A DNA stretch of 64,000 nucleotides from Fredinandcohnia onubensis (lineage in GTDB: Bacteria > Bacillota > Bacilli > Bacillales > Bacillaceae_L): the NCBI RefSeq assembly GCF_002734215.1, contig NZ_NSEB01000012.1:434001-498000 (forward strand). Reading direction: 5' to 3'. A program made the position numbers and the translations under genes. The notes under the pieces were generated by a model, which worked only from the letters and a program-made list of their open reading frames with translations, was not told the origin of the DNA and searched no databases. Position 1 is the first letter of the stretch, and every line of letters begins with the position of its first letter. This document shows, piece after piece, positions 33,447 through 41,707 of the stretch.

Positions 33447-34499
33447 TTATTTATTATCTTCTACAGCTTTTTGAAGCTTTTCTATGATTTCTTTGGATTT
33501 CGGATCCTGTGAATATTTTTCATATACTGACTTGGATTCATTTTTAAATACTTCAATTTCTTCAGGTGTTAACTCATTAATCTTCATTTCCACTTTAAGT
33601 TTTTCCATCGCTTCTTTTTCCGTATTACGTATATACTCAATACCAAATTCCCCTGCTTCCAGTGCTGCAGTCCGAACCGCTTCTTGCATTTCTGTAGGAA
33701 GGCTATTAAACCAATCCTTATTTCCTACAAATGCAAATGGTAGAAAGTTATGATTAGAAATTGTTAAATACTCCTGTACCTCATAGATTGACATCTTAGT
33801 TATTGTTTCTATACTATTATCCTCGGCATCTACAACTCCCTGTTGTAATGCATTATAAAGTTCACCTAAGTCAATAACTGTTGCATTAGCTCCCCAGTTA
33901 TTCCAAGTTTCTAATAATAAATCCGATGGCATTGTTCTGACTTTTTGTCCTTTTACATCCTCTGGGGAATGGATTGGTCCTTGATTATTTGTCATTTGTC
34001 TAAATCCCTGGGTAAAATAACTTAATCCCACCATATTTGCCTCTTCTAATTCACTAAAAACCTCCTGTCCTACTTCTCCTGATAATACTTTCCACATTAC
34101 TTCATCATTAGGAAATAAAAATGGTAATTCTAAGAATTCCAGTGCCTTTGCAAAATTCGATAGAGTTGATGTTCCCTGAAGAGTCATTTGAATTGCACCG
34201 CTTTGAACCTGTTCTATTTGTTCTCTCATATCTCCTAACTGTTGATTCGGGTATATTTCAACTGTTAATTTTCCCTCAGTAAGTTCTTCCACTCTTTTTT
34301 TAAATAACTGGGAAGCTTCCCCTTGACTACTATCTAAACCTAAATTAAAACTTAATTTAATGTTGGAAACATTTTCATTTCCGTCTCCGCTTGAGCCTTG
34401 GGTTCCTGTTGAATTCCCACCTCTACCACAAGCTGTGAAAATTAACATAGATGAAAAAATCAAAATTATTACTGAGACCCTTAAAAATTTTGTTTTCAT
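33447..34499 (-). CDS. dctP: TRAP transporter solute-binding lipoprotein (DctP), second system
   Basis: DctP-type receptor of 350 residues with a lipoprotein signal (hydrophobic VSVIILIFSSMLIF then TACGRGGN). Mature-domain landmarks are KRVEELTEGKLTVEIYPNQQ, VKGQKVRTMPSDLLLETWN (with the usual carboxylate-binding Arg) and VVDAEDNSIETI. It is the first gene of the dctPQM-hyuAB-DMT operon, so the ligand is probably linked to the HyuAB reaction. The operon promoter must lie in the AT-rich region upstream, but no near-consensus hexamer pair could be singled out. A small TTGTT-GACAT-AACAA inverted repeat at about 34581-34595 is a possible operator. Confidence 0.93.
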   Translation of the reverse strand: MKTKFLRVSVIILIFSSMLIFTACGRGGNSTGTQGSSGDGNENVSNIKLSFNLGLDSSQGEASQLFKKRVEELTEGKLTVEIYPNQQLGDMREQIEQVQSGAIQMTLQGTSTLSNFAKALEFLELPFLFPNDEVMWKVLSGEVGQEVFSELEEANMVGLSYFTQGFRQMTNNQGPIHSPEDVKGQKVRTMPSDLLLETWNNWGANATVIDLGELYNALQQGVVDAEDNSIETITKMSIYEVQEYLTISNHNFLPFAFVGNKDWFNSLPTEMQEAVRTAALEAGEFGIEYIRNTEKEAMEKLKVEMKINELTPEEIEVFKNESKSVYEKYSQDPKSKEIIEKLQKAVEDNK

Positions 34500-35203
34500 T
34501 ACACTACACCCCTTTTTATAATTTTTGTTTCCTTAAAAGGATAAAAATAGATATCAATAATAAAGTTTATTGAATCTATTTTTGTTGACATAACAAACAA
34601 TACTTTTACTATTAACAATATTCTATATATTAAAAATTATTAACACTTTCTCCTATATATACTAGACACTATGTAAAATGTTTTGAAGGAATCCATTAAC
34701 TGATTTAACAATTTCTATTAATTTACATATTAATTTACAAATTTACCCAACGTAAATAATAGTTATTTTTTTACAATAGAAATATTAGATAGTAGAAAAT
34801 TGTAAGTTCAATAAAGATAACATTACTTAACTCATTCGTCTTTAACTACCTTTTAATTAGCAAGTTAAACTTATTTTTAAAGCGTTTTAGAGCATAATCT
34901 ACCAGCCTAGTAGAACAAAATAAAAAACACCTACAAACATTGATTCTCAACATCTGTAAGTGTTTCGTCATTATAAATTCCAATATTAACATAAAATTCC
35001 TGAGGTAGGCTTTATTGAAAAACTTACTTCTTTTTTCCATCTCCAAAAGTTACTTTACTAAGCATTGTCGCTTTTACCTAGAGAGCACATCCTTCTGTAA
35101 AATTATTATTTAGGTTTAAAGGACTTCCTTCACTGAGATAAGCTCGATTTATCCTTAAATAATTTCACCAGCTACTCTTAGAAAATTCCTCTACTACTAA
35201 AGG
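34500..35203. other. AT-rich intergenic region with a long hairpin
   Basis: About 700 bases without a convincing gene. The left 150 bases should carry the promoter of the TRAP/hyu operon. The middle holds the second copy of a 19-pair hairpin (34925-34965). A 66-codon minus-strand reading frame across the hairpin has no family resemblance and is not called. The rest may be decayed mobile DNA. Confidence 0.55.
34913..34965 (-). terminator. Long hairpin with T-run, copy 2 of a two-copy family
   Basis: On the minus strand the arm AAACACTTACAGATGTTGA pairs along its full 19 positions (allowing G-U) with the opposite arm, loop GAA. It is followed by a T-rich run (TTTTATTTTG). It looks like an intrinsic terminator; related in sequence and shape to 21134-21177. 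Confidence 0.6.
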
Positions 35204-36052
35204 TTAATCAGTAAAACCATCCATATGAGCTTTCAACTTCAAGATATAATCCTCTGACAAATACCCTCTTGCTCCACGAAGAATTTCCTCTTCATAATCT
35301 GCTGGTGGGGCGGTTTCTTCATTTTTATTTTTAACAGTAAAAGTAATGGCTTGTGTGTCCTTACCGTTTAGTTTTATCGTGACAAAGGTAGCACGGTAGG
35401 AATTTGGTGCACCCTCACGTTGGTATAGATAATTTTTCAAAGCTTCAAATGGGACTTCGTAGACCTTACCTTCTACTCGGCCGACCTCTTCTACGATATC
35501 CGCACGCCCCATTCCATCCATTTTTGATTTACGTGTAAATCGTAGGGAATAGTTATCAAGAATCCCTACCCCAACCATATTTTGAAAATAGTGGTCTACA
35601 CCATGCCGAATAAACCGTTTGTGATCCATGCAGCTTCCGTAAGCAAAATATAGTACCGTACTACGTTGCTTATTTAGTAATCTGTACTCCTTCCAATCAC
35701 TATCGGGGATTCGATTGTTTAGCAAATTAGCTTGACCCGCAATATACACATACGCTGTGACTGGACCTTTGTCGGTGTAAACCATTTGTTCCACTCTTTC
35801 ATATAAATTGTTTGTTCTTCCTTCACGAAATCCCTCTAACTGATTAATTTGCTTCAACTCAAGATCAGTTACTTCGTAAAGTTCCCCATACATACGTGAT
35901 GAACGGGAATGTTTCATCGTTGGATAGCCATATCCTGTATCATATAATTCTCTATTTATCCAACACTGTTCCGTTAATCTTGTTGTCTCTTTTAGGTAGT
36001 GAGCATTACCTTCTCCTTTGCGCAATGTTCCATATACAAACATGTTCTTCAT
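35204..36052 (-). CDS. Tandem gamma-glutamylcyclotransferase-like protein, copy 1
   Basis: Protein of about 282 residues with two GGCT/AIG2-type domains in one chain. Domain 1 opens NMFVYGTLRKGEGNAHYL and has the conserved catalytic-type Glu in NQLEGFREGR. Domain 2 opens TVLYFAYGSCMDHKRF and has the matching Glu in YQREGAPNSYR. These domains cleave gamma-glutamyl amines or peptides through cyclisation, so a two-domain protein with both sites kept is of interest. The start is the ATG conserved in the second copy (36052). It follows the TPR/winged-helix gene, with a hairpin between them. A near-identical copy is encoded at 50.6-51.5 kb. Its substrate is unknown. Confidence 0.85.
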   Translation of the reverse strand: MKNMFVYGTLRKGEGNAHYLKETTRLTEQCWINRELYDTGYGYPTMKHSRSSRMYGELYEVTDLELKQINQLEGFREGRTNNLYERVEQMVYTDKGPVTAYVYIAGQANLLNNRIPDSDWKEYRLLNKQRSTVLYFAYGSCMDHKRFIRHGVDHYFQNMVGVGILDNYSLRFTRKSKMDGMGRADIVEEVGRVEGKVYEVPFEALKNYLYQREGAPNSYRATFVTIKLNGKDTQAITFTVKNKNEETAPPADYEEEILRGARGYLSEDYILKLKAHMDGFTD

Positions 36053-36087
36053 CATTACCACTCCTCGTTATTTGTTTGGTTTAGTAT

Positions 36088-36118
36088 AAAAAGAAAAGGT
36101 TGGCAGTAAGCCAACCTT
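36088..36118 (-). terminator. Hairpin between the two cassette genes, copy 1
   Basis: Minus strand: AAGGTTGGC-TTACT-GCCAACCTT followed by TTCTTTTTAT, an intrinsic terminator by appearance. It lies between the upstream TPR/winged-helix gene and the downstream cyclotransferase-like gene, so it may act as an attenuator or leave the second gene at a reduced level. The same hairpin is kept at 51530-51552. Confidence 0.75.
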
Positions 36119-36132
36119 CAGAAATGGTACGT

Positions 36133-37047
36133 TTATAGAACCGTTATGATTTTCGTTTCAATGGAACTCCACTTATAACCGAGCCCACGTTTGTTCACAA
36201 TTGGATTCTGTGAATTCTCTGGCAGGCACTTCTTTACCTTTCGATTAATCTTGGAGATAATCGGTTTAATGGAGGAGAGCGCAGGTACCTCGTCCTCTTG
36301 CCACACATATTGAACCAGTTCCTCTTTTGAAACAAATCGAACTTTTTCGATTAGATATTTCAATACCTCTGCTTCTTTTCGTTGTAAAATTGCGACGTCT
36401 ACTGGACCTGAAAAATTAGGACGTAAGTGCGACATATCTAATGTAGCATCATTCGTTTCATTCTCCATTTGTACTTTTTCTACGTCATCAATAGTAGCAA
36501 GTATGTATGCACCATCCGGATACCGAATGGCCCTCGTTTGCTGACCTTTTTGTGTAATTAATGCTCTCACTTCATTTATTTCACTACTGAAATTATGTTC
36601 TTCATCTGTTTCTATTGCTTTGTCCAAATAACGAATGGCTTCCAGATCTTCTCCTAGTATATAAAATGCCTTTGCCATCGTAGCATATGCTCGGAACAGT
36701 CTGATTTTGGACAATGATAAATGAATCGCTTTTGTAAAATATTCAACGCTTTTCTCATATTCCTGTGTTTCATAATGGATATGTCCCATCCTGTATAAGG
36801 CATTCGTATCGTCAGGAAAAAGAGCTAACACCTCATCGAACAGGTCTTTCGCGTTCATTAGATTCACATATACTAGTTTTTCGTCCTCCCCGCTCCGGAC
36901 TAGCAACTTAGCAAGCTCAACTTTATAGTCTGTGTTGTCTTCTTCTGTTTGTAACAAATCACGGTACATTTTGATTCCTTCTTTTAGCCAAGCAGACTCA
37001 TTCAGGGATCCTTGTTTTCTTTTCCATAACCTTATTTGTTCAAGCAA
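36133..37047 (-). CDS. TPR protein with C-terminal winged-helix domain, copy 1
   Basis: About 304 residues. The N-terminal two thirds are TPR-like helical repeats (LVRSGEDEKLVYVNLMNAKD, ALYRMGHIHYETQEYEKSVE, FRAYATMAKAFYILGEDLEA). The C-terminal 90 residues resemble an OmpR/PhoB-type winged helix (LQRKEAEVLKYLIEK, SSIKPIISKINRKVKK, VNKRGLGYKWSS). That order is the reverse of SARP/BTAD regulators, which carry the winged helix first. The start is TTG at 37047, six bases after GAGGTG, by alignment with the ATG of copy 2. It lies 49 bases after an EVE-HNH nuclease gene and before the tandem cyclotransferase gene. A regulatory or sensing role is inferred. Confidence 0.82.
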   Translation of the reverse strand: MLEQIRLWKRKQGSLNESAWLKEGIKMYRDLLQTEEDNTDYKVELAKLLVRSGEDEKLVYVNLMNAKDLFDEVLALFPDDTNALYRMGHIHYETQEYEKSVEYFTKAIHLSLSKIRLFRAYATMAKAFYILGEDLEAIRYLDKAIETDEEHNFSSEINEVRALITQKGQQTRAIRYPDGAYILATIDDVEKVQMENETNDATLDMSHLRPNFSGPVDVAILQRKEAEVLKYLIEKVRFVSKEELVQYVWQEDEVPALSSIKPIISKINRKVKKCLPENSQNPIVNKRGLGYKWSSIETKIITVL

Positions 37048-37096
37048 GGGGCACACCTCACTTTTGTTAGTAATCTACTATTTTGTGTTTCTCTTT

Positions 37097-38113
37097 TTAA
37101 TTACTACATATCCGTTTCCTTAACTGCTCTACAGTTAAATAGACACCATTTTCTTTACGGTGTATCATTGCATGGCAGTTTGGACAGACTGGGATTAAAT
37201 CTTTTATTGGGTCTACAACATAATCCTGTCGTATTTCATGTAGAGGGATAATATGATGAACGTGTATAAAATCTTTACCAATTTCTCCATATGTATCTTC
37301 AAAATTCAAATCACATATTTGACATTGAACACCATAATGTTCCATACACCTTTTTCGGGCAATTGGATTCCGCTCATACACATTAACACTAACGGTTTTA
37401 CGCTTTCCCTCTTCTAATGATTCTGGAACTTCCTCTGGAAAATATCCTTCCGTCAAGTCGTGTTCAAAAAACGACTTGATATAATCTAGCAGGCCTTCAT
37501 TCAGTTTCATAGCTCCTTGAATATTCCCTTTTAGCCCATGATCACGTAAACGAGCAAGAGAAAGCTCGGGAGTATCAACTTTATCCAGTAATCGAATGCG
37601 TGAACGTTCGTATTCTAGCGACTGCTCATATTTCTTTTCATCTAACCAGAAAGTATCATCATAAACAATACTACTATCTCTTACAATTCCTTCGATTACT
37701 TCTACTTTATAACGGATTTGCTTAATACTACCGGATAGATAAATAAATATAATATCCCCATTTTCGTATTTGAAGGAGCGTTTCCAGTCTATCGTATCAT
37801 AATAACTAAATGCTCCCTCAACATCATAATCATTTGGGTTAGCAGGTATCAACCAAAATCGACGAGCATTTTTATGCCCACTCTCCTCAAGCTCTCTACG
37901 ACGATTAACTGCAATATTTTTAGGTGCAATAAATCTATATTTATTTTCTTTAATATAGAACGGAATATTATAAACATATCCTCTCTCAATGTGATCATAA
38001 AATTTATATTTTGTAGAATTAAGTTGCTCCGCTAAAAATCTTGCTGCTTCTTGTATATTGTTTGCTTCAAATAACATCTCATTATTTTTTAAAATAGTAA
38101 TTGGACTAGCCAT
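37097..38113 (-). CDS. HNH endonuclease with EVE/PUA-like N-terminal region
   Basis: About 338 residues. A central stretch (RRFWLIPANPNDYDVEGAF, then YENGDIIFIYLSGSIKQIRY) looks like an EVE/PUA-type domain, a reader of modified bases in type IV restriction enzymes. The C-terminus is a four-cysteine HNH nuclease (CQIC, VHVHHIIPL, CPNCHAMIH) of the McrA kind. I chose the ATG at 38113 because GGGGGATAAT precedes it; an upstream longer reading has no ribosome binding site. It may cut foreign DNA carrying modified bases. It precedes the TPR/winged-helix gene by 49 bases, probably in one transcript. The EVE call is by eye and moderate; the HNH call is strong. Confidence 0.85.
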   Translation of the reverse strand: MASPITILKNNEMLFEANNIQEAARFLAEQLNSTKYKFYDHIERGYVYNIPFYIKENKYRFIAPKNIAVNRRRELEESGHKNARRFWLIPANPNDYDVEGAFSYYDTIDWKRSFKYENGDIIFIYLSGSIKQIRYKVEVIEGIVRDSSIVYDDTFWLDEKKYEQSLEYERSRIRLLDKVDTPELSLARLRDHGLKGNIQGAMKLNEGLLDYIKSFFEHDLTEGYFPEEVPESLEEGKRKTVSVNVYERNPIARKRCMEHYGVQCQICDLNFEDTYGEIGKDFIHVHHIIPLHEIRQDYVVDPIKDLIPVCPNCHAMIHRKENGVYLTVEQLRKRICSN

Positions 38114-38444
38114 ATTATTATCCCCCTTATATGCCAAACCTCTTGCACCCATATGTTACTTTTTCGTTTAACTCCATATTTTTGTATTAAGGTGAGTGTT
38201 CTCCAGATTTCATCAATTTCATTTTGATTTAAAAGAAGTTGCATGGAAATCACCCTGAATTAATTAGTATATAGGAAAATTATACCATATATGCTATATA
38301 GGTAAATATACTGAATGTTTTTATAGGTACAACTCTAATTATTTTTCTAAGCATCGGGGAGTCAGGCACCAGAATCTAAATTTACTATCCAAAAGAGTAA
38401 CTATGAAAAATTAGGTGAAAATAGAAAAAAAGGATGTGGTCACT

Positions 38445-39104
38445 ATGGTATCCTTTCTTTACTTTCTCCTTGCAAACAGTTATGTTTGTCTATTTGTTTG
38501 GGGGATTTTTTTAGCTAAAAAAGGAAGATTACATCTCACCACTTTACTTTTATTCGTAATTATTGGACTTATCTATGATAACTTGATCATTGCGATAGGA
38601 AGATTTATCGGTGAAGGAAATGTGCTGGAGAGTTTCAGCTATGTGCGATTTTTGTTACACGCCTTGTTTACCCCCACCCTGATTTTATTTGCATTTGGTA
38701 TCTGTATGGGAATAAGGTTACCATGGGCCAAAAGAACCTTCTGGAAGGTTATAGCAGGTCTGATGACTCTAGGGTTAATTCTTTATGAACTATTTACTTC
38801 CGTCATTAATCTTGAAATTGAACCCAATTGGAGAAATGGCGTATTGACCTATACAAGTACGGGGCATTCGAATAGTCCGATCATGGTTATTACAGTAACG
38901 ATTGTTCTCGGGATTGTCGGCTTTATTTTGGCTAAGAAATTCCACTTTTATTGGCTCTTGATTGGCACAATTGTCATGATTTCAGGTGGTCTGTTAACCA
39001 TCTGGATGAAACAGGAATCGATAATGAATATATTGGAACTTTTATTAATTGTTACTTTACTTATGACATGGCAATTTCAAGTCCGGAATGTACGGTCACA
39101 GTGA
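38445..39104 (+). CDS. Membrane protein, seven hydrophobic segments
   Basis: Hydrophobic protein of about 219 residues with around seven transmembrane segments (MVSFLYFLLANSYVCLFVWG; LTTLLLFVIIGLIYDNLIIA; MVITVTIVLGIVGFILAKKF). I do not recognise a family. The ATG at 38445 follows an AAAAAGGATG purine run; a GTG ten codons upstream is possible but lacks a good ribosome binding site. The last codons (VRSQ, stop TGA) come from the dispersed repeat A that starts at 39094, so insertion of the repeat has defined the present C-terminus. The next gene is convergent. Confidence 0.75.
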   Translation: MVSFLYFLLANSYVCLFVWGIFLAKKGRLHLTTLLLFVIIGLIYDNLIIAIGRFIGEGNVLESFSYVRFLLHALFTPTLILFAFGICMGIRLPWAKRTFWKVIAGLMTLGLILYELFTSVINLEIEPNWRNGVLTYTSTGHSNSPIMVITVTIVLGIVGFILAKKFHFYWLLIGTIVMISGGLLTIWMKQESIMNILELLLIVTLLMTWQFQVRNVRSQ

Positions 39105-39124
39105 CTCCCCGAATTTTGTCGATA
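39094..39124 (+). repeat. Dispersed repeat A, copy 3
   Basis: GGTCACAGTGACTCCCCGAA continuing to TTTTGTCGATA. It supplies the stop codon of the upstream membrane-protein gene and is followed at once by hairpin repeat B. Confidence 0.8.
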
Positions 39125-39136
39125 AACCAATAGACA

Positions 39137-39184
39137 GGGCCTGACCCCCAACACAGTAAAGCATTACCGCGCTGGGGGTCAGGC
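39137..39184. repeat. Dispersed hairpin repeat B, copy 3
   Basis: The best-preserved copy: arms GGGCCTGACCCCCA and TGGGGGTCAGGC around a core containing TAAAGCATTACCGCGC. It lies between the convergent membrane-protein and permease genes, 26 bases past the permease stop. Confidence 0.85.
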
Positions 39185-39210
39185 ACTCTAATCATTCCAG
39201 TATATGTCCA

Positions 39211-40515
39211 CTACCTATTCAATTCGACTGTCTCAAATACATTCCAATTCACTATTTTCTCTAACGCAACTGATAATAAAACACCTATAATTAAACCATT
39301 GCTAATAAACGGTTGTATATATAGTGGGATGTCAGAGAAAACGGTTGGTGAAATATTCATGATACTAATCCCAACGAGAACTGGTGCTGCCAAGCGAAAA
39401 ATTGTATTAGAATTAAACGTTTTCCCATTAAGGCTGCTAAAGGCTGTACCGAATAATTGTAAATAGGCAACAAATAAAACCGCATTTCCTACTGAAATTG
39501 GCATGGTTGCAAGGAATGATCCGAATATAGGAACCAGTCCGATTGTTGTTAATAACCCACCACCGATAAGGAACGGTTTCGAATGAAATATTCTTGTACT
39601 TTGTAGAAATCCGATTGAAGATGTAAATGGTGTGTAAGGAACTAGCCCAAATCCCGTACCAATCACCGTAAAAACACTTGTCACATAGATAGAATTACGA
39701 AATCTATGTTGTGGGGTTTCTTTGTTTATCAGTTTTCCGGCTGCTTCAATCGAAGCAAATGTATTGCTCAAATTAATTACCACTGCGAAGAATGTCACGC
39801 CAATAATCCCAAACTCTAGATTTGGTTCTCCGATAGGAAATAAAGTGAAAGACATCGAGGATGCTTCTAAAGCCCCTTGGCTAACATCCATAAACAATAG
39901 ATCATGCAATATCCATCCAATCATTAATCCTATTAAAATCGAGAAATTACTAATAGATTTAGAGCCTTTAAGTTTTATAATCACAACTAGAATTACAATT
40001 CCCATTGATAATAAACTCAACGGTATATCTAATACCCCATCCTTTGTTAAAGGAAACATTCCTTTAAAGAAGATAAAAATCAATTGGAAGGTTAACAGAA
40101 AAAGATAGACTGACATGACCATTGGACTGAAGATTGATTGAAAAAGTGACAAACCATTACATGCTGCTAAAACGATTGTAAATACGCAAGCGAGTAGAAT
40201 CCCAGTCGTAATCCCTCCACCAATCGTAGATAGGCTCATTCCCATCGAAGAAGCAGTGAGCCCTAGGTTTAATATAACGCCCCATAACAACCCAGAATGT
40301 CCTTCCATAATGGGCATTCGATGTCCAATCCATCCTTGAAACATACAAGCTACCCCTGTAAGGATTAAAGAGCATCTTAGCATCATTCCAATCGTATCTT
40401 GAGGCACCTCAAACACGGTTCCTATTGAAATCGGGACAACCACTGTATTAGCAAAAATAAATATAAGCCATTGAACAGAAGAAAAAACTGTTACAACATA
40501 CCCTTTACTCATCAT
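39211..40515 (-). CDS. NCS2-family nucleobase permease
   Basis: Permease of 434 residues with about 12-14 hydrophobic segments. It resembles the nucleobase:cation symporter-2 family, and in particular the divergent Bacillus YwdJ-like branch (MEGHSGLLWGVILNLGLTAS; VINLSNTFASIEAAGKLI; GLVPYTPFTSSIGFLQSTRI). The Gly-Phe-x-P-type signature of NCS2 is represented by GTGFGLVPYTPF. It should import a purine or pyrimidine; which one is not clear. It stands alone, with repeat B just past its stop and weak ribosome-binding sequence (GTGGTGTG) before adjacent ATG codons. Confidence 0.85.
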   Translation of the reverse strand: MMSKGYVVTVFSSVQWLIFIFANTVVVPISIGTVFEVPQDTIGMMLRCSLILTGVACMFQGWIGHRMPIMEGHSGLLWGVILNLGLTASSMGMSLSTIGGGITTGILLACVFTIVLAACNGLSLFQSIFSPMVMSVYLFLLTFQLIFIFFKGMFPLTKDGVLDIPLSLLSMGIVILVVIIKLKGSKSISNFSILIGLMIGWILHDLLFMDVSQGALEASSMSFTLFPIGEPNLEFGIIGVTFFAVVINLSNTFASIEAAGKLINKETPQHRFRNSIYVTSVFTVIGTGFGLVPYTPFTSSIGFLQSTRIFHSKPFLIGGGLLTTIGLVPIFGSFLATMPISVGNAVLFVAYLQLFGTAFSSLNGKTFNSNTIFRLAAPVLVGISIMNISPTVFSDIPLYIQPFISNGLIIGVLLSVALEKIVNWNVFETVELNR

Positions 40516-40774
40516 TCACACCACTTTCTTGAAACATGTGGACCGTTCTACCGTTCCCCTATTTTTTCCATCGCCAAAAGGAGTCTGCGGATTTGATGTC
40601 AGACCCCATCTAGTAAACTTATACAGAACTGAAGGACAAGCCCACATTTCAGAATATAAAAAAGAGTCTTACTTAAACCAAAAGACTCCCTGAAGAATAC
40701 CATTACTATTCTCCAAAATCAATATACTCTGTTCAGACAACTAAATTTTTTCTTTTTTTAAGTGCAACAAGTCC
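40516..40774. other. Intergenic region with a terminator
   Basis: No gene. It holds the minus-strand terminator at 40657-40688 and is bounded on the right by repeats A and B (40775-40859). Nothing else is recognised. Confidence 0.55.
40657..40688 (-). terminator. Intrinsic terminator downstream of the XRE/membrane pair
   Basis: Minus strand: GAGTCTT hairpin with AAGACTC followed by TTTTTTAT. It would end transcripts from the XRE-type operon that stops at 40879. Repeats A and B have come to lie between the gene and this terminator. Confidence 0.65.
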
Positions 40775-40805
40775 GGTCACAGTGACTCCCCGAATTTTGT
40801 CGATA
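40775..40805 (+). repeat. Dispersed repeat A, copy 4
   Basis: GGTCACAGTGACTCCCCGAA continuing to TTTTGTCGATA, same as copy 3, again followed directly by hairpin repeat B. Confidence 0.8.
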
Positions 40806-40807
40806 CA

Positions 40808-40859
40808 GGGCCTAGTCCCCGAGACAGTAAAGCATTACCACACTGAGGGTCAGGCCCTG
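40808..40859. repeat. Dispersed hairpin repeat B, copy 4
   Basis: GGGCCTAGTCCCCGAG...AGTAAAGCATTACC...GAGGGTCAGGCCC, a diverged copy immediately downstream of repeat A and 19 bases past the stop of the small membrane-protein gene. Confidence 0.75.
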
Positions 40860-40878
40860 AATAACCGTGTTTAGTTCT

Positions 40879-41229
40879 TTAACCAATAAAATCTTTTTTA
40901 TATCGAATAGCTAAATAGACTGCAGAGGCAAGGAATGCAAGCGAATATTTAAATAAGAAGAAAATTTGCCACATATATTCTTTTGGGAAAATTACGTCGC
41001 ACAAAACTATTCCACTTAACATTATGAAGGCACTTTTTAATTTTATTTGATCTGTTCTTTCGTCAGCTTCGCCCATTTTTTTCTGTAATACGTTTGTTAG
41101 AATCCCTCCGACAAAAACCAATAAAAAACCACTAACAATAAGAATATTCCAATTTCCTTGCGATTGTTCAGCCCAAGACTTTAACGGGCCAAAAATAGCA
41201 TTAGAAATATCTGAAAAATCAATCACCAT
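40879..41229 (-). CDS. Small membrane protein paired with an XRE regulator
   Basis: Protein of about 116 residues with roughly four hydrophobic segments (WNILIVSGFLLVFVGGILTN; LKSAFIMLSGIVLCDVIF; IFFLFKYSLAFLASAVYLAI) and a charged cytoplasmic loop (KMGEADERTDQIK). It resembles the small membrane proteins (DUF2178-like) that commonly follow XRE regulators in Firmicutes; the exact family is not certain. The ATG at 41229 has GGGAG five bases upstream, and the gene overlaps the end of the regulator gene by 11 bases. Function unknown; possibly a stress or peptide sensor partner. Confidence 0.78.
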   Translation of the reverse strand: MVIDFSDISNAIFGPLKSWAEQSQGNWNILIVSGFLLVFVGGILTNVLQKKMGEADERTDQIKLKSAFIMLSGIVLCDVIFPKEYMWQIFFLFKYSLAFLASAVYLAIRYKKDFIG

Positions 41230-41455
41230 TCTCACTCCCTTTCACATAATTATAAATCTCGTTTACATCAACATTAAAAAATTCGGCAATTCGAAAAGCT
41301 AATAGTAAAGTCGGAACATAATTTCCTTTTTCCATCACGAAGATGGTTTGTTTGGAAACCCCGACTTTCTCTGCTAATTCTTGCTGAGACAATCTGGCGA
41401 GTACACGATATTCATACACCTTATTTGAGATCGAATCACCAAAATCTTTCTTCAT
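41219..41455 (-). CDS. XRE-family (Cro/CI-type) transcriptional regulator
   Basis: Short regulator of 78 residues that is almost all helix-turn-helix: VYEYRVLARLSQQELAEKVG then VSKQTIFVMEKGNYVPTLLL. It is of the YozG/SinR-like type that binds DNA as a dimer. The start is the ATG at 41455, with GAGGTGA six bases upstream; the longer TTG reading is rejected because it swallows this site. It overlaps the membrane-protein gene by 11 bases, so the two are cotranslated. It probably autoregulates the pair. Confidence 0.88.
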   Translation of the reverse strand: MKKDFGDSISNKVYEYRVLARLSQQELAEKVGVSKQTIFVMEKGNYVPTLLLAFRIAEFFNVDVNEIYNYVKGSENGD

Positions 41456-41583
41456 GACCATCACCTCTTGAATCAAATTATAAACTCACCTTTTATAAAA
41501 GTAAAGTATACTTATACAAAAATATAAATTATCTTTATTTTTACACATGTTACTTTGACTTAACAAGGGACAGAATGCAAAAA

Positions 41584-41614
41584 AACCTGACGAAATTCGT
41601 GATTCCGTCAGGTT
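41584..41614 (-). terminator. Intrinsic terminator of the DUF1801 gene
   Basis: Minus-strand hairpin AACCTGACG / CGTCAGGTT followed by TTTTTTT (complement of 41577-41583). It is about 90 bases after the stop of the gene ending at 41708. Confidence 0.8.
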
Positions 41615-41707
41615 AACAGGTCGTTCAATTTAATGGTTTTAGGTGGTCCAGTGGATGAAAATATTCAGAATTCCTTATTTTCATTTCCAGCCGGGAAAAC
41701 AAAATTC

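Noticed and set aside
34846-35046. 66-codon minus-strand reading frame in the gap before the TRAP/hyu operon
   Set aside because: It runs across a terminator hairpin, has no ribosome binding site or family resemblance, and lies in AT-rich, probably decayed DNA.
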